Shown here piece by piece: positions 44,714 to 55,344 of a stretch of 64,000 nucleotides of DNA. Position numbers and translations under genes: made by a program. The DNA is from Phlegmacium glaucopus (Eukaryota; Basidiomycota; Agaricomycetes; Agaricales; Cortinariaceae), in contig MU130029.1 in NCBI GenBank assembly GCA_015039465.1, forward strand, positions 21,994-85,993. Direction: 5' to 3'. Numbering within the stretch: the first letter of the stretch is position 1; every line of letters starts with the position of its first letter. Under the pieces are notes generated by a model, which was not told the DNA's origin, did no database searches, and was given only the letters and a program-made list of their open reading frames with translations.

Positions 44714-45842
44714 GATTGTATAAATGTCCTTTTGTCTGCGAACAACTTGATGTCGAACATGAAGTCGAAGCGATCCACTATGTATTTAAGAAAGAAAGAA
44801 AAAATAAGTCAAATGTTAAAGAGGGTAAGAAGGGGACGCACGAGATCAGAAGAACCGGTATCAACTTGTAATGAGAATTGTTGGTTTGTTGAAATTATTT
44901 TGACAAGAACAGTATATGCACTATTGGATTACAACGGACGGTCGGTTGCCAATCAACCAGAGAGATGAAAAGATGGAGTGGAAAAACGGGCTTTGAGTGA
45001 TGGATCGATGCGCTGGACTCGGATGGAACTTACACATCATACACCCCAGTGCCTACCATCTCCAACGGTAATACTATGCCGCCTTCCCCACCTGTGCCTT
45101 CATCCCTTACATCTAATTCGAAGCCGACCGCCCGTTGTTCTCCTTGCCATCGTCGACGAATTGGCATTTTCACTATAGAGATAGTCTGCTAGAGCCTGTG
45201 TTCAAACTTGATTCCAGCGTGTTCAAAAAAAAAAGGTTGTTTCAAATTCGAATTCAACGACACGAAAGTATTGAAGAAAGATCCATCCAAATCGACTGAC
45301 TGAAAATGAAGATATTGTAGTCAACAAAAGTCGTCATTCGAGATAGTTGCCAATCCGACGAACCCGAACCGAGGTAAATCCCAGCTATTATGAAACTTAC
45401 AGCAGATTCCAGATATGCTTTACTATTCTTCAGGAGATTCAAATTCGAAGGTAGTGCATTTAGAGGGGGGAGACAAGGGACGGAAATCAACCTCAATTTT
45501 TAGTTGCCGTTATTAAAACCGTTCATAATGACCAGGGTTGTCGCACATTTACATAATACAAATTATGGTTACTGTAACGGTTTGTTGTGTTGATTGATCG
45601 TACAAATATAGTTACGGGTACAAGGTTGCCTTAGCTCTATCTCGAGACCCTGCAAATCCCAAGCACTTTGCTTCTCTTGGAACGCCCTCCTCACTTGCTC
45701 CTCACGACCAGGACTATGAGGCTTGAACGACACAGGGAAAATGCGCGGCACACTTACAAATCCACTCTTTTATGTCTCTTCTTCGTCATTGATGTCTGTC
45801 ACTTTTGCACGTCCGGTAGCAGAATCAACTGGGGCGGTCAAC
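44714..45842. other. no gene recognised
   Basis: 44,750-44,960 is the protease upstream region also present at 40,680-40,830. Beyond it are only short frames. Confidence 0.5.
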
Positions 45843-47195
45843 TCATGAACCCAGCCTTGAGAGGACGATGAAAAGGGATGCTTCGGCGCTGCCCAAGCAG
45901 AACCCTCGACCCCAGCCGAATACGTAGCTGGTGCAAAATCCCCCAAGTCGATGTGGGATGCCTACCCATCGGTCCTTTCGGTCGCAAGCCACAGAACTAA
46001 GGCCGGACGTACCCATAATGGTTGGCGGACGACGACGTAGTGTTTCCTTGATGCACGTCACGAAATATGGTCATTTTTCCTCATTCTTAAACTTTGGCAA
46101 TCGTCCATCACGTCCATCCACAGTGCCATCAATTTCAGCGTACGCCCGCGAACGCGGGAGGATTGGAAAGCATAATGAGGACGAAACTCTGCATTGTACT
46201 TGCGGTGGTGTCGCTTCCTGCTTCTAGGATCGTGCCTGCAGTATACGCGAGAAGGAAGCAATCTGGTGTTATGCCAACACCTGGCATGCCCAGAGTGGCC
46301 AGCGTCACTGCGAGTGCGCAAATATGTGGTGTGACAGGACGTGTTGGGTATTCTGTCCTTGATCATGCGTTTGCCTCCGTCAAGCAATCCACCCCAGAGT
46401 TCCGTTTCCCTACAAATTCTGGTCAGCGCGTCCCATATGTGAAATGGCAATGCACATTGGCACACCATTCATGCATTTTCTGTATGGCACTCCGCCACGC
46501 TGCGAGGAAATTCAGAAACTTTCGTAAAATGGGCAAGACATCCGCACTGTATATTTGGGGCGAGGTTGGAAAGTCTGTGGAATACGGAACGCCATACAGG
46601 TAGTTACCAGGTTGTCATACATGGGCAAAGTTGGCTAACACGTCGTAGATCTTGTGCCTGTGTTACAACGTCAATATCACCGTCAACGTCCTCAGAAGCC
46701 GAAATTTTTAGTTTAGGGTGGCGGTCATGATGACCCTTTTCGTCTAACATCACAGGTTAGACTCCCGTCGATCTTTGTGATATGAACTACTCACATATCT
46801 CTTTATCAGTGCGAACCAATGTGTCTTTGGCTCCTCCGAGACTGGATCGCTGAACCTAGACACACAAAAATTGTCACCATGGTTTGTGGGGTCCCGGGTA
46901 ACGGCGCGAGACTCGAGCTCCTGTATGGCGCATAACGCTTTGTCCTATCGCGGAGATGAGGGTCTTACGTGCTGTCTTCTATTCTGTGTCGTATGGATGG
47001 AACACGAGTCGCCGACCTGCGGACAAGATGTCGTGAGCAACATGAGGTGGTGCTCGAGATGGGTAGATCTTGGAGCACTCATGAAGGAGTTCATTCGCTG
47101 CTTATGCCGTGTTAAGGATGTGTGTCGAGTTTGAGGGAAAAGATGGAGCTGTATTTCTGTGTCTATTCTCTGAACTGTGGGTAAGGCCGAAGAAT
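45843..47195 (-). pseudogene. cytochrome P450, 3' part
   Basis: On the minus strand, fragments in changing frames follow P450 order: ELLHECSKIYPSRAPPHVAH, then YGVPYSTDFPTSPQIYSADV and LPILRKFLNFLAAW (about 46,590-46,490), AEIDGTVDGRDGRLPKF (46,150-46,100), CIKETLRRRPPTIMG with the ExxR motif (about 46,050), and FGWGRGFCLG, the heme-binding loop with its Cys (about 45,910). A TGA interrupts just before the ExxR part, several indels shift the frame, and the ExxR-heme distance is too short, so sequence is missing. The N-terminus lies beyond the Gypsy element, at 51,241-51,430. P450s are ER-anchored heme monooxygenases. Confidence 0.8.
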
Positions 47196-47200
47196 GGAAA

Positions 47201-47295
47201 TGTAAGGAACGGAAATTGTTCAGACGCGTATTTCGCAAGCGTATCCCGTTTTAGCAATACGTCACGCGTGACTTTTCCCATTCCGGAAAAGTGAC
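47201..47295 (+). repeat. start of the left LTR
   Basis: 95 bases identical to 50,710-50,804. It contains a hairpin-forming stretch (ACTTTTCC...GGAAAAGT). The rest of this LTR is in mirror block 2. Identity suggests recent insertion, but it covers too short a length to date it. Confidence 0.85.
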
Positions 47296-48282
47296 CAAAC
47301 CGCGTATAGACTGCCAGGTAAGCTACCAAACGGAAAGCAGATCGGGCGTACGTCACCGGTTGACAAGCTGAAGTAGATCTTTATAGCTATCGCTACGGCC
47401 GGACGGTAGTTTAAAACCGCGGCGCACTACTAAGGCCGGACCGTATTAACTACACCGATAAAGACCGTAACACACCACATAAGCGAGCCGACCATTCGAT
47501 CAACAGGACTACCTAAGACTAGCCGCACAAAGCCGACTACAGGTTTGTCGTCCCTGATCCGCTTCCGAACCGTTGCCCAAACAACAAACCAATCCCCAAC
47601 AAAGAAGACTACTACTACTAAGAAGGCAACGACATCCTGATAAGCCGCCAAGACCCATACGGCTTAGACCCATACCGTCTGAAGGTTTCCCGACTATAAG
47701 CAACAAGCACAAACAGATGAAAACATAACAACCGAAAGGCTTCCATAGGCCGGAAGCTTTAACGGAAATCTCTTATAACCAAACTAAATAAAATATTCGA
47801 ACGTGGAGGGAGCGCCACCCGAGGTTCAACATTCACCCATTTGCAAGGCCCCAAGCTTTGCCCATGAAAAACCACTCCCAATCAGTCTTTATAATTAAAG
47901 GCTACCACGCTCGTTACATCAGTGTTCTATAAACTAGTGTTATTGTTAATTCGCGAACACTTTAACATTTACATTATGCAAAAACTATAAACTCTCTAAT
48001 TACGCCATTTCTCCAAAAACTTCAGAGAAATACTCTTACTACATTCTCTAGGCTCCGATCGATTTACCACCCGACAAGGTGACAGGAAGATGTCATTTAT
48101 GCTCGACGAAAATATACATCTTTCCTTTCTTTAAAATTTTACTTTAGAGAATCGCAGACTAGAAATTCTTTTAACAAAAAGAAATTAATTAAAAACTCTC
48201 GTACGATCGAGTAAAAATCGACAGAAGTAAAAGTAAAGGTAGCGCGCTCGGGCAACGACGGGCACGAGGAAAAGGACACGCG
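47296..48282. other. mirror block 2: backwards LTR remainder, leader and gag start
   Basis: Reversed, 47,296-47,352 equals 48,308-48,364 in all 57 bases. Reversed, 48,282 downwards reads GCGCACAGGAAAAGGAGCAC..., the direct continuation of the LTR as seen at 50,805. Between these, the reversed text gives the LTR end (CGAACCCCGGAACGTTTAC), a primer-binding-like GGAGCCCACCG and an open gag start with APKFDGRPASLSIFLDEVEQ. Reversing the block in place therefore rebuilds a continuous LTR-leader-gag. Frames called inside as written are meaningless. Confidence 0.97.
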
Positions 48283-48307
48283 AAAAAAAAAAAAAAAAAA
48301 AAAAAAA
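48283..48307. other. run of exactly 25 A, probable assembly gap
   Basis: It lies between mirror block 2 and the gag coding sequence. The text on either side overlaps by 57 bases after reversal, so no sequence is missing here and the run has no biological meaning. Confidence 0.9.
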
Positions 48308-50092
48308 GCATGCGGGCTAGACGAAAGGCAAACCATCGAATGGACCGTCAGATATGCGCCAAACGAAGATAGAGAGTTATGGCAGATGCAAGACGCTGTA
48401 GCAACGTCAAAATGGGTTGATTTCAAAATGGAATTATTTGATTTGTACCCTGGATCTACGGGCGAACGAAAATACTCGGTAGCCAACCTCACAGCCCTAG
48501 TCGAAGATCAAGCTTTAAGAAATATCCGGAACGCAGAAGAACTAGGAGCATATAGACGCTCGTTCCTAACGATCGCCACATTCCTTAAAAGTAAATCACG
48601 GTTGACGGACAGAGAGATCAGCGGGTATTTTGTGCAGGGGATGGACCCCTCATTCAGAGCCGAGGTACAAAGCCAGCTGAGAGCCGAAAACCCCAGGCAC
48701 CATTCCGACGATCCATACACGCTCGCTGAGATTTCCTCAGCGGCACTATTCGTTTTGACATGTAATTACACGGATTTTCCCCGAAAAGAAATCACTACGG
48801 CTACAATACCAATCAAAAAAGAGACGTATGATATGTCACAAGGCTTCGGAAGCCTGAACATAGGAGCCATAGCATCCGAGATCATGAAACATCTCAATCT
48901 CCATCCGAACACATTAGCCCCTGAAACCGGACCACGGCTACGCAGCAACAATTGTATTTTTTGCTCAGACCCAGCACATTACCTAAACAAATGTCCCAAA
49001 GCTATGGAATACATCCAGAAAGGACTATGTCAAAGGAACAACGAAGGGCAAATTGTCCTGCCAAACGGAGAAAGAATAAGCGCCCGGGACAGCCCAGGAC
49101 GAAATATCATGGAGCGCTTAGACAACTGGCACAAGACCCGCGAGATTCCCAAAGTATCTACAAATTTCATAGGCACCGCAGATACGCACGCGAGATACAT
49201 ATGGACAACTACGCAGGCAGACGAAGACGAGCCAGCCCCCATGACTATGCGAGAAGAAGAAGAACTATTAATTTTAGAAAATTTAGTAGCGTCTACACAA
49301 AAGAAAATCGATAATACTCGCCAAAAGAAATACGGTGGCGCAGCCAAGCCACAAACACAGCAAGGGCCGCCAAAGAAAGTAAACGACATAAGCTCGGCAC
49401 CGGAGCCCCAGTTTCGTTACAGCACGCCAATTGAGGAACCTTCGCTAATCAAAAAGGTGGCAGAGCAAGCCCTAGACATACCTATCACTATCACTACACA
49501 GGAATTGTTATCCATATCGCCCGATGTTAGACGCCACATCAAGGAAAGGTTGACAGTTAAACGAGTTGGCACAGCGGCGTTCGTCGAGACATCAAGCCCA
49601 GAGGATAGCCATCAAATTTTATTGGCCAGCCTGGCAGCAGAAAATAGAATAGTAGCAAGAGACATAGAAGAGCTCCGAGCGGTTGACGTCATAATAGAGG
49701 GATGCGAGGTGGAAGCGACGATCGACGATGGGTCCCAGATATTAAGTATCCGGGAAGATATTTGGCAGAGGTCCGGCCTTCCCTTGCGAGCAGATAAAAC
49801 CATAGTCATGGAATCGGCTAATCTTACGAAAGACAAGACTTTGGGGTTAATTAAGGATCTCAAATTAACAATCGGCGGGTACGATTTCTACGTCCAGGCT
49901 CAAGTCGTCAAAAACGCACCTTATGAAGTTCTACTAGGACGGCCATTCTTTACCCTCACGGAAGCATCGCATCAGCATTACTCAAACGGAGACTCTCGGC
50001 TCACGGTACTGGACCCTAATACTCAGGAATTAATAACCATCCCCACTCGACCCCGAAATCGAAAACGCACCAACGTAACGCAGGGTTTTTAG
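48308..50092 (+). CDS. Gypsy gag-protease
   Basis: The frame is open from 48,308 (GLDERQTIEWTVRYAPNED...). The ATG at 48,386 is not the true start, because the gag start lies in mirror block 2. Visible parts: capsid-like WVDFKMELFDLYPG (typical of fungal Gypsy gag), a CCHC zinc knuckle CIFCSDPAHYLNKC (about 48,955), and a retropepsin with DDGSQI as active-site D-x-G-S and LLGRPF near its end (about 49,935). The frame ends TAG at 50,090-50,092, with GGGTTTT immediately before it. It packages element RNA and matures the polyprotein; pol is mostly missing. Confidence 0.85.
   Translation, partial: ACGLDERQTIEWTVRYAPNEDRELWQMQDAVATSKWVDFKMELFDLYPGSTGERKYSVANLTALVEDQALRNIRNAEELGAYRRSFLTIATFLKSKSRLTDREISGYFVQGMDPSFRAEVQSQLRAENPRHHSDDPYTLAEISSAALFVLTCNYTDFPRKEITTATIPIKKETYDMSQGFGSLNIGAIASEIMKHLNLHPNTLAPETGPRLRSNNCIFCSDPAHYLNKCPKAMEYIQKGLCQRNNEGQIVLPNGERISARDSPGRNIMERLDNWHKTREIPKVSTNFIGTADTHARYIWTTTQADEDEPAPMTMREEEELLILENLVASTQKKIDNTRQKKYGGAAKPQTQQGPPKKVNDISSAPEPQFRYSTPIEEPSLIKKVAEQALDIPITITTQELLSISPDVRRHIKERLTVKRVGTAAFVETSSPEDSHQILLASLAAENRIVARDIEELRAVDVIIEGCEVEATIDDGSQILSIREDIWQRSGLPLRADKTIVMESANLTKDKTLGLIKDLKLTIGGYDFYVQAQVVKNAPYEVLLGRPFFTLTEASHQHYSNGDSRLTVLDPNTQELITIPTRPRNRKRTNVTQGF
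50083..50092 (+). promoter_or_regulatory. candidate -1 ribosomal frameshift site
   Basis: GGGTTTT at 50,083-50,089 fits the X XXY YYZ slippery pattern in the gag frame (..G GGT TTT) and is followed directly by the TAG. Slipping back one base continues as Leu-Gly-Ile-Asp-Asp into an open frame that holds the start of pol. No structure was modelled downstream. Confidence 0.6.
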
Positions 50093-50763
50093 GCATCGAT
50101 GATTCATCCGGAAATAGAGGAGATAGCCCTGATACACCGAGTCAGACATATAAAACAAGTAAAAACATTTCGACCTACCACAGAAACAAGACCGACGAGC
50201 CAGCCAAGCCAAGCCAAGAAGAAAGCCGAGAGTTATTTGTCTACAAAAAGATAGCAGACAGAGTCAAGCCAGTAGCAATGACGCTACCAGAGAAAGATAG
50301 AATCATACGAAACACACCTAGTAAACCATTATCCGAGCTGCCTATATTGCCGATATCACCCCCGGAAATCTTGCCAGGAATTCGACGCACCCTAGAACAA
50401 AAAGAACAGATACCAGTCAACAAAAATCAGTTCTTAAAGTCCGAAGAAGAAAAATTGGCCTACCACCTAATCAAAATTCACGAGACGACATTCGCATGGA
50501 GCGAGACTGAAAAGGAAAAATTGTCAGATACATATTTCGAACCGGCAGTCATTCCAACAATCGAGCACGTACCAAGGGTCTTAAGAAACAGTACAGTACT
50601 TCCCGGAATTTACGGCGGCATAACGAAAATCATCAAATGGCCGAAATTGAAAGAAAGGCTCCTGAAGAGTTGGTTGACTAGGGAGTCAACATTTGTAGTC
50701 CCCTGGAGGTGTAAGGAACGGAAATTGTTCAGACGCGTATTTCGCAAGCGTATCCCGTTTTAG
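50093..50763 (+). pseudogene. Gypsy pol, internally deleted remnant
   Basis: The -1 frame is open from the gag stop. It contains PLSELPILPISPPEILPGIR and, after FAWSETEKEKLSDTYF, VIPTIEHVPRVLRNSTVLPG, the usual lead-in to reverse transcriptase. After GIYGGITKIIK (about 50,640) it jumps to a short tail and the right LTR, so the RT, RNase H and integrase domains have been deleted. Confidence 0.8.
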
Positions 50764-51240
50764 CAATACGTCACGCGTGACTTTTCCCATTCCGGAAAAG
50801 TGACGCGCACAGGAAAAGGAGCACGGGCAGCAACGGGCGCGCGCGATGGAAATGAAAATGAAGACAGCTAAAAATGAGCTAGCATGCTCTCAAAAATTAA
50901 TTAAAGAAAAACAATTTTCTTTAAGGATCAATAACGCTAGTAAATTTCATTTTAAAATTTCCTTCATCCTAGGTATAAAAGTAGCAGAGTTTTATCGTAG
51001 AAAGGACAGTGGAAAATCACCCCTCATTAGCTAGCTTCAGAATCTTTCTCATTCTCAAAAGGAGACTTCAAAATCTTCTTATTACTTTATCTCTAAACAA
51101 CGAATACACACAATTTCGCAGCAACCTAAAACTCGTTAGTGTAAATGCACGTCACGTGACATAAGCGCTTGCACCCTCGGAAACCGACTTTCCGGCTTAC
51201 CCTCTCAAAATCATCTGTTTCGAACTCCGGAACATTTACA
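50710..51240 (+). repeat. right LTR, about 531 bp
   Basis: It starts TGTAAGG after a purine tract and ends TTTACA, so TGTAA/TTACA form the short terminal inverted repeat. A TATA-like GTATAAAAGTAGCAGAG at about 50,970 is a plausible promoter. Reversed mirror block 2 gives a diverged version of its 3' half. Confidence 0.75.
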
Positions 51241-51430
51241 TATCTACAGAAACTTGACAAAGATTGCATCCCACTTGGTCTTGGAGGTAGCCGTTTATGG
51301 CTCGACTTGATGTACAACTGGACAATGGTGAAGACGACGCGTAGGAGGGCGAGGAAAATGGCAGCATAAAGGTCTTTCGTACGGCAGCCCGAGTACCCAA
51401 ACCCCCCAAACCTCCACTGGCCATTATATC
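51241..51430 (-). pseudogene. cytochrome P450, N-terminal part
   Basis: On the minus strand, LYAAIFLALLRVVFTIVQLY (membrane anchor) is followed by KSSHKRLPPRPSGMQSLS, the Pro-rich hinge of microsomal P450s. It stops at the right LTR; the continuation is at 47,195 on the other side of the element. The start codon is uncertain, since MASGGLGGLGTRAAVRK upstream is in another frame. The gene is disrupted. Confidence 0.65.
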
Positions 51431-51682
51431 AACCTACATGATAGCATCTACCCGATCATCCGTACCCGCTTGATTCTCCGTCGCCGGGTCACGTAGGACA
51501 GCCACATTTTGAGTATCCAGGCTATAGTTGATGGCAACCAAGATACGACTTCGATCTTGACAGTTGGTGCACGATGACCGCAGTACGACTCCCCACTTTA
51601 TATTCCGGCAAATCGCAAGCTATTTTCGCCAGCAAGTCATTCATTACCACTCTCTCTCATACACAACTCTTTCTCATACACA

Positions 51683-53537
51683 ATGGCTACCAACGCTACC
51701 TTTACCGCGGACGGGAGCAGCAGTACTGACAACATCGCAATGCAGCAGCTCCCTACTCGTACATTGAGAACTCAGCCATCTCAGGCAAGCTCTCTAGCCA
51801 CCATGGTCCAAAAAACTCGCTCAGTGAAGACAAATCTCTCTCAAGCAACTCTTGCGGATACGTATTTCTCAACAGAATTCGACTCTGTACCAGCATTGCC
51901 GACTTTCAAGCCTGGATTTGAGAAATTGGTTGAACCTGTCGTCGAAACTTCACCACCCGATCCTGGTCCTCCGGATGGTGGATTACAAGCTTGGCTGACC
52001 GTCCTTGGTTGCTCTCTCGTTGCTTTCAGTACTTTTGGGTGCGTTGTATTTTTCCTTCTTTAACTTGGATTTTGTCTCATTGCTGTTTGCAGAATCGTAA
52101 ATGCCTTTGGCGCTTTCAACGATTTCTATCGTGCCAACTACCTTTCCAACTATTCTCCCACTCTCGTTAGTATGGTCGGGTCCATCGGTGTTTTTGTTCT
52201 ATACGCGTGTTCGTGGCTTCTAATGCTACTCCGTGTCGGTGGTTTTTGACTAACGAGGTTGATCCGTTATCAGTTGCTGCTGTCACCGGCCCAATTTTTG
52301 ACGCTTATGGGCCTCGTTACATGATTCCTCTGAGCGGGATCGTTGCAGTCTTTTCCCTATGCATGCTCTCTATCGTACAGCCTCATAAGATATACCAGGA
52401 GTTCCTATGTCAAAGCGTTCTGTTTAGCGCCGGTGCCGTATTCGGGTTTGTTTACATTATTTTTAACTCAATAGTTGTGGATTGAACTTGTGGAGCAGGT
52501 ATATGCCGTCAATGGCGATCATACCACATTGGTTCAAGAAGAATACAGCAGTCGCCCTGGGTATCGTGCTCGGTAGTGCAAGTCTTGGTGGTATTGTGAT
52601 CCCAATTATGCTGCACAAGCTCATTCCGCGCATTGGATTTGGTAGGTTACCCGATTCAAAATTCTCTCCTACACACTTGTTGAACTACGTAATTATTTTT
52701 ATTCTTAGGTTGGACAATTCGTGCCCTTGCTCTCATCGTCCTGGCATCGTATGTTGTTGCTACGGTCACCATTCGTGCTCGTCGACCTCGTCGACCTCTT
52801 CCACCCCTTGCGCGACTCATCGACTATCGCGCCTTCTTGGACCCACGCTACACCATTTTCGTGGCCGGCGCATGGCTGAATATCATGAGCGTCTTCAATC
52901 CCTTCTTCCAAGTTGGTGCATACGGTGTCGCCGCTCACGGTGCTAATGGGCTCACTCCGTACTTGCTCGCGATCATGTGCGCGACGAGCATATTCGGGCG
53001 TGTACTTCCAGGTTACCTTGCAGACCGACTTGGGCGGTTCAACACGATTGCGACTGCCACGACTATCAGTTCCATCCTCACGCTCGCTCTGTGGTACACA
53101 TCGACAGCAGAGACGAACATTGTCGTCTTTGCTGCTTTGTACGGGTTTGCTTCTGGCCCGTTCTTCTCCCTTTTACCGGTACTTTGATTTTTTTTATCAT
53201 CGTATTATAGTACTCACAACCTCATTTTTTAGGCGTGTGTAGCACAGATTTCTCCAGTAGACCGCGTGGGTGCCCGAATCGGCATGCTCTTTGCGACTCT
53301 TTCGACAGGTGCACTTGCAGGCACCCCAATAGGCGGTGTCTTTATTCGTGACCCAACAGTTGCCAACTTCAAACATCTTATTTTATACACCGTAAGTCCT
53401 GATTTCCTAAAGCGAGAAAGAACCATCTTTTATATCATTGACGCCTCCCATTATAGGGCGTCCTAGGTCTCGCCGGCTCTGCTTTCCTAATTGCTGCTCG
53501 TTTCAAGTGTGATTCTCGTTGGCGTGCTGTCGTCTAA
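51683..53537 (+). CDS. MFS monocarboxylate-type transporter
   Basis: Seven exons (51683-52038, 52093-52208, 52274-52445, 52499-52641, 52709-53178, 53233-53391, 53457-53537) give 498 aa. About 90 hydrophilic residues precede PPDGGLQAWLTVLG, the DGG-x-x-AW signature opening the first helix of the monocarboxylate porter family. Further signs: GSIGVFVLYAF, GPIFDAYGPRYMIPLSG (loop 2-3), PHWFKKNTAVALGIVLGSAS, a central cytosolic loop (RARRPRRPLPPL), FGRVLPGYLADRLGRFNTI (loop 8-9), and APVDRVGAR-like SPVDRVGARIGM. About 12 helices. It probably moves monocarboxylates or related small molecules across the plasma membrane; the substrate cannot be told. All introns are in frame and there is no damage. 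A TTTATATTCC at about 51,597 may be the TATA box. Confidence 0.92.
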
Positions 53538-54265
53538 GCATATTTATATCGTGCAATGAAGTTCACGACCTCTGTTCCTCTAGAATTTTTTGCTCATTTC
53601 TACTATGATTCAACTCTATATTATTAGCACTGTACCCTGTATCAGGATGATGGAAGTAGTGCAAATAGGTAATTTATGATGTATCCGAAATGGATAATTT
53701 GAATATTTTATTTAATCAGAGGGTTAGCTGGGAAGCTCCATTTTTCTGGTGGTTCAATCAAGTTGTGAGAATGATTTGTCAGGCATAATGTAAGTTTTTG
53801 CTTGATGGGAAGAAAACAAGATAATGGATAGAGAAGTGTTTGATGTCAAGGGGGTTTGGGATCAAAATAATTGTGATTGGTTGCCAAAGCTCTCTCATGT
53901 GGCCCGGATTCCCAACATGGGAAAGGGGCTGAGTTCAAGCTAGAGCCTAGCATAGGCAAAAAAATTACAAAATTTAAGATTGTAAATACAAAGAAAGAGA
54001 GAAAAAAAGGGAGAGAAAAAATAAATAAAATTGGGAATGTGGTAAAGGTGGGGTGAGCTTGAGGTGTTTCCCTGCTGTTTCTGAAAGGTAATCCTTTTAA
54101 AGAAATATGATTTATCTTTGGGAAACACATGAGAAACATATATGTCTTTAGAAGTTTTCTTTGAGAAATACTTTTTGTGTTTTCATGAGAAAAATTGTTT
54201 GGAAATGACAAGGAATATATAAATATAAGTTTTTCTAAGGGAAACACCACCTGGTGCCAGCAATG
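53538..54265. other. no gene; GTTTCC-rich tract
   Basis: After the transporter's 3' region, 54,060-54,260 has many GTTTCC, GGAAAC and GAGAAA words like the elements at 935 and 19,022, but I cannot define ends. Confidence 0.4.
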
Positions 54266-54478
54266 TGTTGGAATGGTGGATTCCGCATGCAAGCTGCAAG
54301 GAGCACAGACCAGCAGATATTACTAATTGGTTACTAGTATATAAGGCTTATTTTGTATTGTAGTATAGGTATCTGTTTGCAATGAGTTATATATGTATCT
54401 CAAAAAAAAAAAGTTCATGAACCGAAACTCATTCTTTTACCAAGGTCTTTATTGGGCCTTTTTTTTTTGGTTATGATA
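54266..54478 (+). repeat. LTR fragment (TGTTGGAATGG type)
   Basis: It starts TGTTGGAATGGTGGATTCC and holds a TATA-like GTATATAAGGC. Segments ACCAGCAGATATTACTAATT and AAGTTCATGAACCGAAACTC recur at 57,470-57,640 in the opposite order. Its start is matched, backwards, at 55,345-55,390. Confidence 0.65.
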
Positions 54479-55319
54479 GACTCGAGTCATGTCTCCTCAA
54501 CCTTGAAATTATAAAGCGTCGATCTTGTTATGTATACGATTATGTGAAGAGGACAGAGATTTATACAACGACATTATAAAACGTCGATCTTGTTATTTAC
54601 TTATTCAGAGTTGAAAACTATCTTTCAACCAAATAATTATATGGATCTTGTTATTTACTTATTGATCCATATACAATCTATAATATTGATTCCTTATTTG
54701 CTCACTTGAGTGTAGAGTTGAAAACTATCTTTCAACTCTGAGCGACATGATTTTAGGCACTGATATATTACACTGACAATAGCACTGTGTTTCTATTTTC
54801 CTTACTATTCTACATCATATCTATTTATGAATTATCCTCTAATTGTTCTACTTTGAGCATATGAGGTTGTGTCTCATGATACCTTGATATGCCTCGATAA
54901 TGTCTCACGATACTTCAGGGATACACTACGATACATCACGATATATCACAGACGACCTGTGATGTCTTTATCCCTGGGTACGATACCGTGATACCACGAT
55001 ATCTCGTAATGTATCACCAGGATATCGTCCCGGACCCAAACGACTACATCAGTTTGTTATTAAACCCGGACTCGTACCCGTCGTACTATTACACCATTAT
55101 CTCAACAACAACACACTTCATACACTACTTACTATTCGCTGTTTATCACACTGTTTACCACGTGTTGTAGTTTTTGAGAAGTTCGAACTGTTTTTTCCCA
55201 CTAGGTACTTGTCGTGGGTCGAAACCACTTACCATCGATCGGTACTAGGTAAACACATCTTTATACTCCAGCATGACAAGTATCTGGTCTTATATTGGCA
55301 AACCGTCTCATTCATCGCA

Positions 55320-55344
55320 AAAAAAAAAAAAAAAAAAAAAAAAA
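55320..55344. other. run of 25 A (26 with one neighbouring A), probable assembly gap
   Basis: In the reversed text it replaces the middle of an LTR (between GCAAGGAGCAC and CGCTACTTAC), where other copies have about 85 bases of real sequence. Confidence 0.85.

Larger units (their letters stand above)
47201..51240 (+). mobile_element. Gypsy (Ty3-type) LTR element lacking most of pol
   Basis: Both LTRs start TGTAAGGAACGG; 47,201-47,295 and 50,710-50,804 are identical over 95 bases. The right LTR ends ...ACATTTACA at 51,240. After 95 bases the left LTR turns into backwards text (mirror block 2); reversed, it matches the right LTR and continues into gag. The rest is gag-pro, a short pol start and a purine tract (GGAGG) before the right LTR. 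RT, RNase H and integrase are gone, so the element is non-autonomous. It splits a P450 gene. No matching 5-bp duplication is seen (GGAAA / TATCT). Confidence 0.88.

Noticed and set aside
47296..48282. True inverted or mirror repeat with H-DNA potential
   Set aside because: Natural mirror repeats are short purine/pyrimidine tracts. Here nearly 1 kb of complex coding sequence is reversed and overlaps the next segment, which fits only a processing error.
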